DNA from: Hemerocallis citrina
Taxonomy: Eukaryota; Streptophyta; Magnoliopsida; Asparagales; Asphodelaceae
Direction of reading: 5' to 3'
DNA: 64,000 nt
Assembly: GCA_017893485.1 (NCBI GenBank)
Contig: CM030360.1
Location: 16,601,971-16,665,970, forward strand
Position 1 is the stretch's first letter, and the number at the start of each line of letters is the position of its first letter. The notes under the pieces were generated by a model, which did not search any database, was not told the origin of the DNA, and worked only from the letters and a program-made list of their open reading frames with translations. This document shows, piece by piece, positions 1 to 9,810 of the stretch. The position numbers and the translations under genes are program-made.

Positions 1-874
1 ATTTCCTACATGACCTGAGTACACCGCCCTATAAACTCCATTACTAGGCCTAAACGAAATTGTATTAACTGTAGCAACTATGTAGTAAAAGTATGGATTC
101 ATGAAGTGCTACCTAGATAGTAATAACCATACGACTTGATACATGAAACTTGAACTTGACACATGCTTACTTGATACTTGATTACATGATACATGAGATT
201 TGATACCTGTAATCTACAACTTGACACTAGACTTGAGACTTGTTACTTGACACCTGTACTTAATACTTGTCACTTGATGCATGATACCATTACATGTTCA
301 CTAGCCACCTGTTCTACGATTAGTATTTGTTACCCAACCTGGTCACTTGAGTTGTCCTTCTTGCTAGCTAGTTTTTTGAATCCCTACTACTTGTTACATT
401 CCTATTATATTCTTGATTCCAAATCTTATTCCATGTTGCTTGTACTTGTTTTACTATTTATGGCCCTACTTGCACCAAGAGTGTTTCTCTTGTTTTCTCC
501 ATTTTTTCCTTTTTATAATTATAAACAGACTTTGGAAACGTGTTGCCTGCTGGAATTGGTGAGCAGAGATTCTAGACTTCAATTGGAGAAAGTACATGCT
601 TAAATTATTTGTTTTCCCTATGTTATTTATTTTTCTTGCTACTTAAAACTTGTAACGGGCTTATGTTCCCGAGTTTTATCTTTTGATTATTATTATGTAT
701 TTCAATTGTTTTCTGTTGCTTAATAAATTATTCATGCATGCGTGGTTATGTATATCTTGTTATATTCTTGTTGTGATGCTGAGCCGATCCTACAGCTTAT
801 GGATGGTGTTAAAATCATTCCCTGGTCTTCGTCACGCGCTCGTATTCCGTGTTTTTGGGAAGCGGGGTGTGACA
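1..874 (+). mobile_element. 5' LTR (3' portion) of outer element O
   Basis: This stretch is repeated at 45048-45945 in the same orientation. Roughly 7% of positions differ in the first 140 bases compared by eye. It ends in TGACA at 874, directly before a primer-binding site, so it is the right-hand end of a 5' LTR whose start lies left of the window. The small open frames in it (for example 193-603) have no recognisable domain and are shadows. The divergence from the 3' copy makes O the oldest dated insertion of the nest. Confidence 0.88.
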
Positions 875-884
875 AGATTTTTAG

Positions 885-900
885 TGGTATCAGAGCCAGG
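885..900 (+). other. Primer-binding site of element O (initiator-Met tRNA)
   Basis: TGGTATCAGAGCCAGG is the exact complement of the 3' end of plant initiator-Met tRNA, the usual minus-strand primer of many Ty3/gypsy and Ty1/copia elements. It lies 10 bases after the LTR end at 874. Confidence 0.95.
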
Positions 901-1609
901 TTTGGCTAATGTGTTAGTTGACTAATACAATAGACATACTTGACTAAGTCAGGATTAACTCAATATTAAACATGACATGCAAGCACATGAATAATTTGAT
1001 AATCAACCTCGATCTGGACACTACTCTTATCCCATTCATTTTAATCCCTTCATGTCCAATTCTTTGATTCCTTGTTTCCTTCCATCTCTTACAGTCGTCC
1101 TGATTTGTTGATTCATTATTGGATACAAATTAATTCTTTCCGTACCCATGTTCTTTTGATTCCGGTGCAAGCAGTTTCTTATTTTCTGCTTGCCTCGTTA
1201 TTCCCTTCTTATTTTAGCTCGTGTGTCGTTCATTGCTTTCCCTGCCTTGCATTCATCTTCATTTGTTGATTCTTATAGAGTATCATGTTGGTTATTTCTT
1301 TCCTGCTATATTCTCTTTAATTCCAATTTTGCCCCTCGTCCTTCTTCCTTCGTATTCAATTCCTTAATTTTCTTTTGTCCCTTCATCCTCCTCTTTAACT
1401 CTTTATTAGGTATTCATTTTTCTCCTACCTATTTTTCTCTTTATAATTATTTTTTCCGAATACTTTCTATATTTCAATTATTATTTGTTATATTTATTTT
1501 CATTCTTTTATAAAAATGTTTCTCAACAAAGATTTTGTTATTTCGAACAATGATGTATTTTAACTTCACTTTTTTATTTTGGGTCGACTATATATTTCTA
1601 CTGGATTAT

Positions 1610-3045
1610 TTTGATAAAACAAATTCTTATTTTGTTGTATAATGCTATTATTACTACTATTATTATTATTGCTATTGTTTTCATTATCATTACTAGTATT
1701 ATTATTATTGTTACTACTATTGAAATTCTTATTGTTGTTTTCATTATTTTATTATTGTTGTTAATATTGAATTACTTCCACAAAAATGTTGGGCCCAAAC
1801 TATATTTTATCTTGTATTATTATTTTACTAGTGTTGTTAATATTTTAATAATATTGTTATTATTATTATTATTGTTATCATTCTTTTTGCGATTACTGTT
1901 ATTATATTTGTTATGATCATTGTTATGATCATTGTTATTCTTATTGTTATTAGTATCGATATTTTGTTATTATTATTGTTATTGGTATTATTATTTTTAT
2001 CGTTACTATTATTATTATTATTATTTTGTTTTGAGCCCGAACATGCTCAATTTTATATATATATCACCATTTTGGTGCAACCTAATGTCGAGATGGAAAA
2101 TATGCAACTCGATGTCAATGGAGGCAAATTGCGAATGGATATCGGGGAGGCAAAATGTGTAACCGAATATCCAGACGGCAACCTGCAACCTGATGTCGTG
2201 AAGGCAAACATGCAACTTGATGTTAAGGAGGCAAGATTTTCTACCTATTTGCTAATTGATATTTCAAGACTCTTTACTTATATAATGAAACTATAGGTAA
2301 AAAAATATTTCCTTTATGACATTTTGTTTATACAGTTACACTTTATGTTTCCATACAATTTGAACTCGTATAGTTGATTTTACTCTATTTTGTGTATAAA
2401 ATTATTATTGCTATTATTATTATTAGTGCTATTGTTTTCGTTATTATTTTTGGTATTGTTATCATTATTATTATTTCTATTGCTGTTATTATTATTGTTT
2501 TCATTATCTTTATTGTTATTACTTCTATTATTGTTACTGTTATTTTATTATTACTGATACTATTATTATTATTGCTATTGTGTTCGTTATTATTATTACT
2601 GGTATTGTTATTATTATTGTTATTACTGTTGCTGTTATTATTATTGCTGGTATTATTTTTGCTATTATTGTTACTGTTATTTTATTATTGTTGATATTAT
2701 TACTATTGTTGCTATTATTTTTATTATTATTGGTATTATTTTTAATGCTATTTTTATTTCTATTATTACTGCATTATTTTCATGAATATGTTAAATTCAA
2801 TACTGTCGTGTACGTATTGTCATTATTATCAGTATTGCTGATATTTTAATTATATTATATTATTATTATTACCTGTATGATTATGATGATTTTTGATTAT
2901 TGTTATTATTATTGTTAATATTATTATTTTGTTATTATTATCATTGTTATTATCAGTTTTTATTATTGTTATTATTATTCTATTACTATTGATATTATTA
3001 TCATTGATATTTGTTGTTGTAATTATTTCGGTTAAAGCCATTAGT
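1610..3045. repeat. TTATTG/TTATTA low-complexity tract
   Basis: About 1.4 kb is dominated by imperfect TTA/TTG/ATT triplets, broken by a short non-repetitive island at about 2035-2370. Translations give strings of Leu, Ile and Val in one direction and Asn in the other, which explains the long hydrophobic open frames. I see no sign of a membrane protein gene. Confidence 0.85.
2072..2233 (+). repeat. Six 27-bp tandem units (9-residue period)
   Basis: Six imperfect 27-base units lie head to tail inside the low-complexity tract. In the frame of the open frame 1913-2296 each unit gives nine residues of the type NMQLDVNGG, KLRMDIGEA, NMQLDVKEA. Because 27 is divisible by three, the frame stays open whether or not it is translated. 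No known protein is recognised. Confidence 0.7.
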
Positions 3046-3237
3046 TTTGATCTGTATTATATCTTTTAATTATTTAGATTGAAGCTCAAGCTTTATATTC
3101 ATTTTGCATTATTGCTTATCTCTATTTGGAGCCCATAATCTCTTTGATCCTGGTATCTCATTCTTTTCTTCCTGCTCAGTTCGTCGATTGGTGTCATGTG
3201 ATCTACAACGACATGTCTGCAGCTTGAAACGTCACCA

Positions 3238-3292
3238 TCAAAGTGTCGCAGTGGAAGCGTGGTGGGCCCCTAACCCACAGGTCCCAGGATCC
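3238..3292 (+). pseudogene. Initiator-Met tRNA-like fragment inside element O
   Basis: These 55 bases match the 5' 55 nucleotides of plant initiator-Met tRNA (recalled sequence) at about 51 positions. The match covers the 5' acceptor strand, D arm, anticodon arm and start of the T arm. It stops at GGATC; the T loop remainder and 3' acceptor strand are missing. The anticodon CAT reads CCT, so it could not act as an initiator tRNA. It lies in the same element that uses this tRNA as primer. Confidence 0.8.
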
Positions 3293-3789
3293 TATTGTTG
3301 CTTCTCCTTCCTTACATTGTTTGCTATCCCCTATCTCTTGCATTTGTTCTCATCCGTTGACTCATTGCTTGGTTCATCTTTTCCTTGTCCATCCATTCTT
3401 CGATTCCAGCTCTATCTATTTCTCCATCTCTTTGCTTTGTTATCTTGTAAACCTTGTGTTGTTTCTTCTTCATTTTGATACCGGTTACTTCTTTCTTGCA
3501 TTCCATTCTGTCATCATGCACTCATTCATTATTTGATTCAATTCTTCCATATCCATTCTATCTCTGATTCCAGCTCTACCTCGACTACTTTATTCTTGCT
3601 TTGTTATCTTGTGTTGTTTCCTTCCTTTTGATACTGTGCATTTTCTTTCCTGCATTCCGCCTGACATCGTTATTATCCATTTCCTTCTTATCCTGTTATT
3701 GCCACCAAGTAGACTTTTCTTTTGAATCCCTTGTTTGTTACCCTCCCTCAAGTTTGCTTTTGCCCTGTCCTATGTACCGCCTAAGCAAA

Positions 3790-3827
3790 TTTCGAGGACG
3801 AAATTTTGTTGTAAGGTGGGTAGGATT
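3790..3827 (+). other. Polypurine tract region of element O
   Basis: The AATTTCGAGGACGAAATT block and the purine-rich GTAAGGTGGGTAGGATT precede the LTR start TGTAACCC at 3828. This arrangement is characteristic of the 3' end of Tekay/Del-type Ty3/gypsy elements, where plus-strand DNA synthesis is primed. Confidence 0.85.
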
Positions 3828-4063
3828 TGTAACCCCTGTTTTCCTAAATACGTATCATCTGAATATTTTTTGTATTTTAATTTATTATAAATTCAGTATT
3901 ATTTTAAACTCGAATTGTGCCTTCTATTTAAAATCTTTTCGAATCGGAAATTGTATTTTCTTCAAATAGTAGTATATTCTAACTTTAATATTTATTTTGT
4001 AAGTGATCGGCCATTTGTATCTTATTTTATTACTATTTAGATTTTAATAAACTTGTTTATCCC
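3828..4063 (+). mobile_element. 3' LTR of element O, piece 1 of 4
   Basis: The LTR starts with TGTAACCC right after the polypurine tract and is interrupted at 4064 by element A. The last five bases, ATCCC (4059-4063), are the left target-site duplication of A. The LTR resumes at 18568. Confidence 0.85.
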
Positions 4064-4654
4064 TGATATGGCTAAAATTGGGGTTAAATCGGGACCGTCC
4101 AGATCGAGCACGAATCCTGAAGCACGGGGGTAAAAAGGTAATTTCACATACAGAGGGATCCAAAACGGGTATCGGGCCTCCTTCTCACAGAACCAACCAC
4201 CCGCGAATAGATCCACTTCAATTGGGTATGGGTCCCGACCCGATACAAGCCCAATCCACCAAGGAGAGAATCAGGCCACTGATTTGGTCAAATCAATAAA
4301 CCTGATTAGCTCTCACCAGGGAATCAAGGCCTAACTTCCCAAAACAGAATAGGAGGATTTTTCTCCTATTTGTTAGGCAGGAAATTAGGCCCCAAATGGT
4401 TCCAAAGGCGACTATAAATACAACCCCTCTACCACCGAGACCAGGTTAATCACTTCTTCCCCACTTAAGCTCTTTCTTAATCTTTTGCTGATTACTGACA
4501 AGAGCGTCGGAGGGTGCGTCGCCGGAATCAACCCCGGTGTTTCGCACTTCTTTGCAGGTAGCGGCGGGAGCGAGTAGGCTGAGTAAGCTGTTCAGGTTTT
4601 CCTCGGATCCACAAATTCTATCTGTTTACCCCCACACCGAAATCAGCGGTAACA
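4064..4654 (+). repeat. 5' LTR of element A
   Basis: The LTR runs from TGATATGG to GGTAACA (591 bp). A TATAAATA box at 4413-4420 is the likely promoter of the sense transcript. The 3' copy matches almost base for base. Confidence 0.95.
4413..4420 (+). promoter_or_regulatory. TATA box in LTR of element A
   Basis: TATAAATA lies in the middle of the LTR. The same box is at 18326-18333 in the 3' LTR of A, and in reverse at 19837-19844 and 41512-41519 in the LTRs of B. Conservation between two diverged elements supports it as the core promoter. Confidence 0.75.
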
Positions 4655-4657
4655 GAT

Positions 4658-4674
4658 TGGCGCCGTCTGTGGGA
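4658..4674 (+). other. Primer-binding site of element A
   Basis: TGGCGCCGTCTGTGGGA begins three bases after the LTR end. The first eight bases complement a tRNA ending in CGGCGCCA (tRNA-Asp type). Homology beyond that is unclear, so the exact tRNA is uncertain. Confidence 0.8.
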
Positions 4675-4722
4675 AGGACCACGCGAACAGTCTCAGTCCA
4701 TTCTCCGCCGTCCTTTGCAGCC

Positions 4723-6834
4723 ATGCTGCCGAAGAAGAACAGATCCAGAGGGTCGAACCGTGGGGGCCACCCCACCGACCCGACGAATGAAGCTCCGGTC
4801 AACCCTATCCTTCAGTCCAACCTCCCTCCGCTGACCCAGCAGGTCCCTCCTCCTCCTCCTCCTCCTTCTCAGCAGCAGCCCAACAACGGTCCGTCCGGTC
4901 CTAATGGTCGGAAGGAAAAGCAGCCTGCCAATCCGTGCCACGTCTCGGTCCACAACGGGTCCTCGGACTCGATGGCTTCCCATCACCCCGACCTTCGTAT
5001 CACACTCCAAAACCGCCATAAGGACGACGACCTCCGTACTCATCTTGACGAGAGGCGGGCCCGAGAGGGAGCCTCCCGCCAGCGTCAAGGTGAGCGGTCG
5101 CCACGTCGTCGGGACGGCAGAAGGTCCCCGGAGCGCAGAGGCCGAGCGGCGTCCCCTGAGCGCCGAAGGAGAAGGTCCCGGTCCCCCAGGGATCGGCGTC
5201 ATCCGAGGGACCGAGACATGCCCATCAGCCGAGCCGAGTTCCTCCAATTTCAAGAGACCGTTCTGCAGGCCCTCAATCTCCGACAGAACGGCCAGAATGC
5301 TCAGAGGGTTCCGACGCCGCCCAGGGATCCCAGTCCCCGGCGCCGAACCCGGAGTCCTTCCCCGGCTCCCAGCCGACAGCAACGGCAACAAAGTCCTCGG
5401 CGCTCCCAGGACTACCGGCGCCGCAGTCCACACTCCCCTTCCTACGAAGAGGAGTCCGGAGGGTCGTACGACTACCAGCGGAGGGACGACGCGCTCATCC
5501 GCCGTATCCATGAGGTGGAAAGGCGCATCGGCCGTATGTACAGGGAAGAAGAATCCCGAGCCGGAACCTTCCGTCCGAGCCGACCTCCCTTCTCAAGGTC
5601 GATCATGGAGGCCCACATTCCGAGGAGTTTCAAACCGCCGCAGTTTGAAACATACTCAGGGGAATCCGACCCGGTCGACCACGTCGAGAGCTTCAAGACA
5701 CTGATGCTTATCCACCAAGCTTCCGACGCAGTGCTATGCAGGACCTTCCCCGCCACCCTCAGGGGGTCGGCTCGGGAATGGTATTCTAGGCTCGCCCCCT
5801 CATCCATCTTCTCGTTCGAACAGTTCGAGACGCTGTTCATCACTCACTTCGTGAGCAGCCGGCGAGCCGAGAAGACGAGTCTTTCCTTACTGAACCTGTG
5901 GCAGGAGAAAGAAGAAAAGCTGCGGGACTATGTGAAAAGGTTTACCGCAGAAGTCCGGTCCATAGCTTCCTTGGACCAGTCCGTGGCTACCGTGGCGTTC
6001 CAGTCGAACGTCCATAACGCCAACCTCCGATCATCCCTCGCCAAGAAGCCTCCGCATGACTTCGCCGACCTCCTCCTGAGGTGCGAGAAGTACATCCGAG
6101 CGGAAGAGGCCGAAGCCCTCCCCAGCTTTGGAGGGCCCTCCGCAAGATTGAAAAGGAAGGCGACGGGGGAGGAAGGGTCGAAGAAAGCTCAGAAGGACGT
6201 GGGCGGCCAACGTCGCCCTCCCCCCAGGTTCGAGAAATTCACGCCCCTCACAACTAATGTCTCCACTATCCTCATGGAGGTAGAGAAGGAGGGGGTCCTC
6301 CCTCCAGCCCCGAGGATGCACAAACCGGCGAAGAGGAGGGACAAAGACAAGTGGTGTCGGTACCACCGAGACCACGGGCACGAGACGAATGACTGTCGGG
6401 CTTTGAGAGATGAGATCGAAGCCCTCATCCGAAGGGGGCAGTTGGCGAAGTTCGTGAAGGCTAACGATCGGACAGATCGGAACTCTCCTCCCCCTCGGGG
6501 GGCTAACAAGCGCTCTGAGCGGCGCGAAGTAACGCCTGAGTTCGAAGAAGAAAGGGTTCTGCATATGATCCACGGGGGCCCCATGGGCAGCTCCTCTAAT
6601 ACGTCTCGGAAAGCCTTCGTCCGAGAGGTGAACTCGGTCCACAGTGGTCCTCCTCCCAAGGGCTTCGGTGTGCCCGTATCCTTCTCCGACGCCGATCTCG
6701 AAGGAGTCCGAACCCCTCACTGTGATGCCCTCGTCATCGACCTCCGCATGGCCAACTTCAAGGTGCAGAGGATTTTGGTTGACAACGGGAGTTCGGTCAA
6801 CATCCTATTCCTCTCGGCCTTCCAGGGCCTCTAG
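4723..6834 (+). CDS. Gag and protease part of element A gag-pol (ends at in-frame TAG)
   Basis: Gag forms the virus-like particle that packages element RNA; the protease at its end processes the polyprotein. I chose ATG 4723, the first Met after the PBS. The first 280 or so residues are Pro-, Arg- and Ser-rich with SR-type runs. The conserved retrotransposon Gag core is around residues 305-430 (FETYSGESDPVDH; REWYSRL). A zinc-binding motif C-x2-H-x4-H-x4-C lies near residue 545, a variant of the usual CCHC knuckle. The protease motif LVDNGSS is near residue 686. The frame stops at TAG 6832-6834 inside the protease, yet continues open in the same frame. B has a sense codon at that place, so this is a nonsense mutation or a readthrough site. 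Confidence 0.9.
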   Translation: MLPKKNRSRGSNRGGHPTDPTNEAPVNPILQSNLPPLTQQVPPPPPPPSQQQPNNGPSGPNGRKEKQPANPCHVSVHNGSSDSMASHHPDLRITLQNRHKDDDLRTHLDERRAREGASRQRQGERSPRRRDGRRSPERRGRAASPERRRRRSRSPRDRRHPRDRDMPISRAEFLQFQETVLQALNLRQNGQNAQRVPTPPRDPSPRRRTRSPSPAPSRQQRQQSPRRSQDYRRRSPHSPSYEEESGGSYDYQRRDDALIRRIHEVERRIGRMYREEESRAGTFRPSRPPFSRSIMEAHIPRSFKPPQFETYSGESDPVDHVESFKTLMLIHQASDAVLCRTFPATLRGSAREWYSRLAPSSIFSFEQFETLFITHFVSSRRAEKTSLSLLNLWQEKEEKLRDYVKRFTAEVRSIASLDQSVATVAFQSNVHNANLRSSLAKKPPHDFADLLLRCEKYIRAEEAEALPSFGGPSARLKRKATGEEGSKKAQKDVGGQRRPPPRFEKFTPLTTNVSTILMEVEKEGVLPPAPRMHKPAKRRDKDKWCRYHRDHGHETNDCRALRDEIEALIRRGQLAKFVKANDRTDRNSPPPRGANKRSERREVTPEFEEERVLHMIHGGPMGSSSNTSRKAFVREVNSVHSGPPPKGFGVPVSFSDADLEGVRTPHCDALVIDLRMANFKVQRILVDNGSSVNILFLSAFQGL

Positions 6835-9810
6835 CTGTCCCGAGACCGTCTCAAGCCAGCCGGATACACTCTACACGGGTTCACGGGGGTCCCGGTAACC
6901 ATCGAAGGGGTGATAACCCTAGACGTTACTGCGGGAAGCACCCCTACTACTCGGACGGAGCCGATGGACTTCATGGTCGTCGACGTCCCGGCAGCATATA
7001 ATGTCATCCTAGGCCGCCCCGGCCTAGCCGCTCTTGAGGCTGTCCCCTCGGCATACCACTTGAAGATGAAGTTCCCCACTCGTTCGGGGGTAGGGGAAGT
7101 CAGGGGAAGCCAGGAAACAGCTCGGAAGTGCTACATGACTTCCACCGGGGGACCAGTGCTTTCGCTCGAGGCACTCGAGATCCCCGAGCCGAAGGCTCGC
7201 CCAACGTCCGAGCCAGCGGACGAGTTAGAAGAAGTACTCTTCTCCGACGAGGATCCGAGCCGAAAATTCCTCGTCAGCAAGTCCTTGCCGACCGTGCTAT
7301 TCTCCGACCTGGTGAGGTGCATCCGGGATAACCGCGACCTATTTGCTTGGTCGGCCGCAGATATGCCCGGCATCTCCGAAGACTTGCTCGTCCACCGCCT
7401 AAGCGTCGAACCGGGGTGCAAACCGGTTCAGCAGAAGAGGCGAAAGTTCGCTCCCGAGCGACAGCAGGCAATCAAGGAGGAAGTGGATAAGCTGCTGAAG
7501 GCCAAGTTCATCCAGGAGGTGAATTATCCCGAGTGGCTGTCGAATGTTGTAATGGTCAAGAAGTCCAATGGCTCGTGGAGGATATGCATCGACTTCACCG
7601 ACCTCAACAAAGCGTGTCCGAAGGATCCCTTCCCTCTCCCGAACATCGACACCCTAATCGACGCCACCTCGGGCCATGAGCTCCTCAGCTTCATGGATGC
7701 CTTCTCGGGCTACAACCAAATCCGGATGTTCCCTCCGGACATCCCGAAGACCTCCTTCGTCACCGACCAAGGCCTCTACTGCTACCGAGTAATGCCGTTC
7801 GGTTTGAAGAACGCGGGCGCCACCTACCAGCGCCTTGTCAACAAGGTCTTTCAGCATCAGATCGGCCGAAACATGGAGGTGTACGTTGATGACATGCTCG
7901 TCAAGAGCATCCGCGGCACCGACCATGTAGCCGACCTCCAAGAGGCTTTCGGCGTGTTGAGGAAGTACAACATGCGGCTAAACCCGAACAAGTGTGCGTT
8001 CGGAGTCTCCTCTGGCAAGTTCCTCGGTTTCATGGTGAGCCAGCGGGGGATTGAAGCTAACCCCGAAAAGATCAAAGCCATATTAGACATGGCCCCGCCT
8101 CAGAACGTCAAAGAGGTGCAGAAGCTCACCGGTCGGCTCGCAGCCATTGGTCGATTCCTCTCCAAGTCAGGGGAAAAGTGCCTTCCCTTCTTCAAAGCAC
8201 TCCGAGGCGCTAAAGGATTTGAATGGGGCGAGGCACAGCAAGCATCGTTCGACCAGCTGAAAGCCTATCTGGTGAACCCCCCTCTGCTCAGTAAGCCGGT
8301 CCCAGGCGAGCCTCTCTTCCTCTACTTGGCAGCCTCCGAGCAGTCCCTGAGCGCTGTCCTGGTCAGAGAAGAGGACCGGACCCAGAGGCCTATTTACTAC
8401 GTGAGCAAGGTACTTCGGGATGCCGAGCTCCGTTATCTGAGGATAGAAAAGATAGCCTACGCCCTCGTCATGGCAGCAAGGAAGCTTCGGCCCTACTTCC
8501 AATCTCATTCAGTCATCGTCCTCACCGATCAACCGCTAAAGCAGATCCTCCACAAGCCAGAGACCTCGGGTCGGCTGATGAAATGGTCCGTAGAGCTGAG
8601 TCAGCACGACATCACTTATCAGCCTCGGACGGCAATTAAGGCTCAGGCTCTCGCCGACTTCATTGTAGAGACCACCATCCCTGAGGTCGGCCACGTCCCA
8701 AATGGGCCCCCCATTTGGACAGTCTTCGTGGACGGGTCCTCTTGCAGTGAAGGAAGCGGCGCCGGGATTATCTTAAACGGCCCTGACAACTTCGTCTTGC
8801 AGTATGCGATCCGCCTGAACTTCAAGGCTTCGAACAACGAGGCGGAATACGAGGCCCTCATAGCTGGCCTCGGACTCGCACGAAGTGCTGGGGCGCAGCG
8901 CCTTCGGGTTCACAGTGACTCCCAACTAGTTGTGAATCAGGTCATGGGCGAGTACGAGGCCCGGGATGAGCGAATGGCTAAGTACCTCGCCAAGGTCCGG
9001 GGTCTGATGGGTCGGTTCGAAGAAGCCATCATCCAGCGTGTCCCTCGGGAGGAGAACTCACAGGCCGATGCTCTCTCCAAATTGGCTTCGTCTTCTCTGC
9101 AGGGTCTTGAACAGACCGTGCTGATCGAAGTCCTCTCCAAGCCGAGCATCGAAGACGAGACGCCTAGCTCGATGGAGACATTGCCTGTCGCGCTGCAGGA
9201 CAATTGGATGAAACCACTGGTGGAATTCTTAAGGGATGGAGTTCTGCCTCAAGATCCCAAAGAAGCACGCCGAGTTAGAACCCGAGCCGAGCGCTATGTC
9301 TTAATCGAGGGCATCCTATACAAGCGCTCCTTCTCCCAAATAGACGGCCGACCATATCTACGATGCCTCTCTCCGGATCAGGCCGAATATGCCCTACAGG
9401 AGCTTCATGAAGGGATCGGCGGGGCACACTCGGGATTTAGGTCCCTGGCCCGAAAAGCTCTGAATTATGGGTACTTCTGGCCGACGCTTCTCCAAGACGC
9501 CGAGCGACACGTTCGGCAGTGCGGCTCCTGCCAGAGACACTCCAGCATCCGACGCCTCCCTCAAGCCAACCTCACCTCCCTATCGAGCCCTATCCCCTTC
9601 GCGATGTGGGGAATGGACTTGATAGGGCCTTTCCCTCCAGCTCCGGGTCAGCTCAAGTTTTTAGTCGTAGCTATCGACTACTTCTCGAAGTGGGTCGAGG
9701 CCGAGCCCCTTGCCACGATAACCGAGAACAAAGTGGTGCAGTTCTTCTGGAAGAACATTATATGCAGATTCGGCGTCCCGCGCGTCCTCGTGACAGATAA
9801 TGGGACCTAG
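6835..9810 (+). CDS. Pol of element A: protease end, RT, RNase H, aRNase H, integrase N-part
   Basis: Same frame as gag, counted from Met 4723. It starts with the protease remainder (TLDVTAG; NVILGRPGL). Reverse transcriptase runs about residues 905-1110, with the catalytic YVDD at 7882-7893 (codon 1054). The RT-associated RNase H follows, with LVMAARKLRPYFQSH and TDQPLKQIL. A second, archaeal-type RNase H spans about 1330-1470 (FVDGSS, NNEAEYEAL, HSDSQLVVNQ, ENSQADALS), the hallmark of Tat elements. Integrase begins near 1560 with its HHCC zinc domain (HEGIGGAHSG, CGSCQRH), then the catalytic core GMDLIGPFPP and VTDNGT. A TAG at 9808-9810 replaces the expected Gln after DNGT. These enzymes copy the RNA and insert the DNA into the genome. 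Confidence 0.93.
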   Translation: MSRDRLKPAGYTLHGFTGVPVTIEGVITLDVTAGSTPTTRTEPMDFMVVDVPAAYNVILGRPGLAALEAVPSAYHLKMKFPTRSGVGEVRGSQETARKCYMTSTGGPVLSLEALEIPEPKARPTSEPADELEEVLFSDEDPSRKFLVSKSLPTVLFSDLVRCIRDNRDLFAWSAADMPGISEDLLVHRLSVEPGCKPVQQKRRKFAPERQQAIKEEVDKLLKAKFIQEVNYPEWLSNVVMVKKSNGSWRICIDFTDLNKACPKDPFPLPNIDTLIDATSGHELLSFMDAFSGYNQIRMFPPDIPKTSFVTDQGLYCYRVMPFGLKNAGATYQRLVNKVFQHQIGRNMEVYVDDMLVKSIRGTDHVADLQEAFGVLRKYNMRLNPNKCAFGVSSGKFLGFMVSQRGIEANPEKIKAILDMAPPQNVKEVQKLTGRLAAIGRFLSKSGEKCLPFFKALRGAKGFEWGEAQQASFDQLKAYLVNPPLLSKPVPGEPLFLYLAASEQSLSAVLVREEDRTQRPIYYVSKVLRDAELRYLRIEKIAYALVMAARKLRPYFQSHSVIVLTDQPLKQILHKPETSGRLMKWSVELSQHDITYQPRTAIKAQALADFIVETTIPEVGHVPNGPPIWTVFVDGSSCSEGSGAGIILNGPDNFVLQYAIRLNFKASNNEAEYEALIAGLGLARSAGAQRLRVHSDSQLVVNQVMGEYEARDERMAKYLAKVRGLMGRFEEAIIQRVPREENSQADALSKLASSSLQGLEQTVLIEVLSKPSIEDETPSSMETLPVALQDNWMKPLVEFLRDGVLPQDPKEARRVRTRAERYVLIEGILYKRSFSQIDGRPYLRCLSPDQAEYALQELHEGIGGAHSGFRSLARKALNYGYFWPTLLQDAERHVRQCGSCQRHSSIRRLPQANLTSLSSPIPFAMWGMDLIGPFPPAPGQLKFLVVAIDYFSKWVEAEPLATITENKVVQFFWKNIICRFGVPRVLVTDNGT

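Larger units (their letters stand above)
875..3827 (+). mobile_element. Non-coding interior of LARD-like element O
   Basis: The interior between PBS and polypurine tract is only about 2.95 kb. It holds no gag, protease, RT, RNase H or integrase motif on either strand. The LTR, summed over its split pieces, is about 3.7 kb. Long LTRs with a non-coding interior define a large retrotransposon derivative (LARD), which must borrow proteins from an autonomous relative. The Tekay/Del affinity rests on the iMet PBS, the TGTAAC start and the AATTTCGAGGACGAAATT motif near the 3' end. Most open frames here are translations of TTATTG-type low-complexity DNA. Confidence 0.75.

Noticed and set aside
1611..2849. 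Long Leu/Ile/Val-rich open frames that look like membrane proteins
   Set aside because: They are translations of TTATTG/TTATTA low-complexity DNA; neighbouring frames give equally simple strings and there is no start context or conserved motif.
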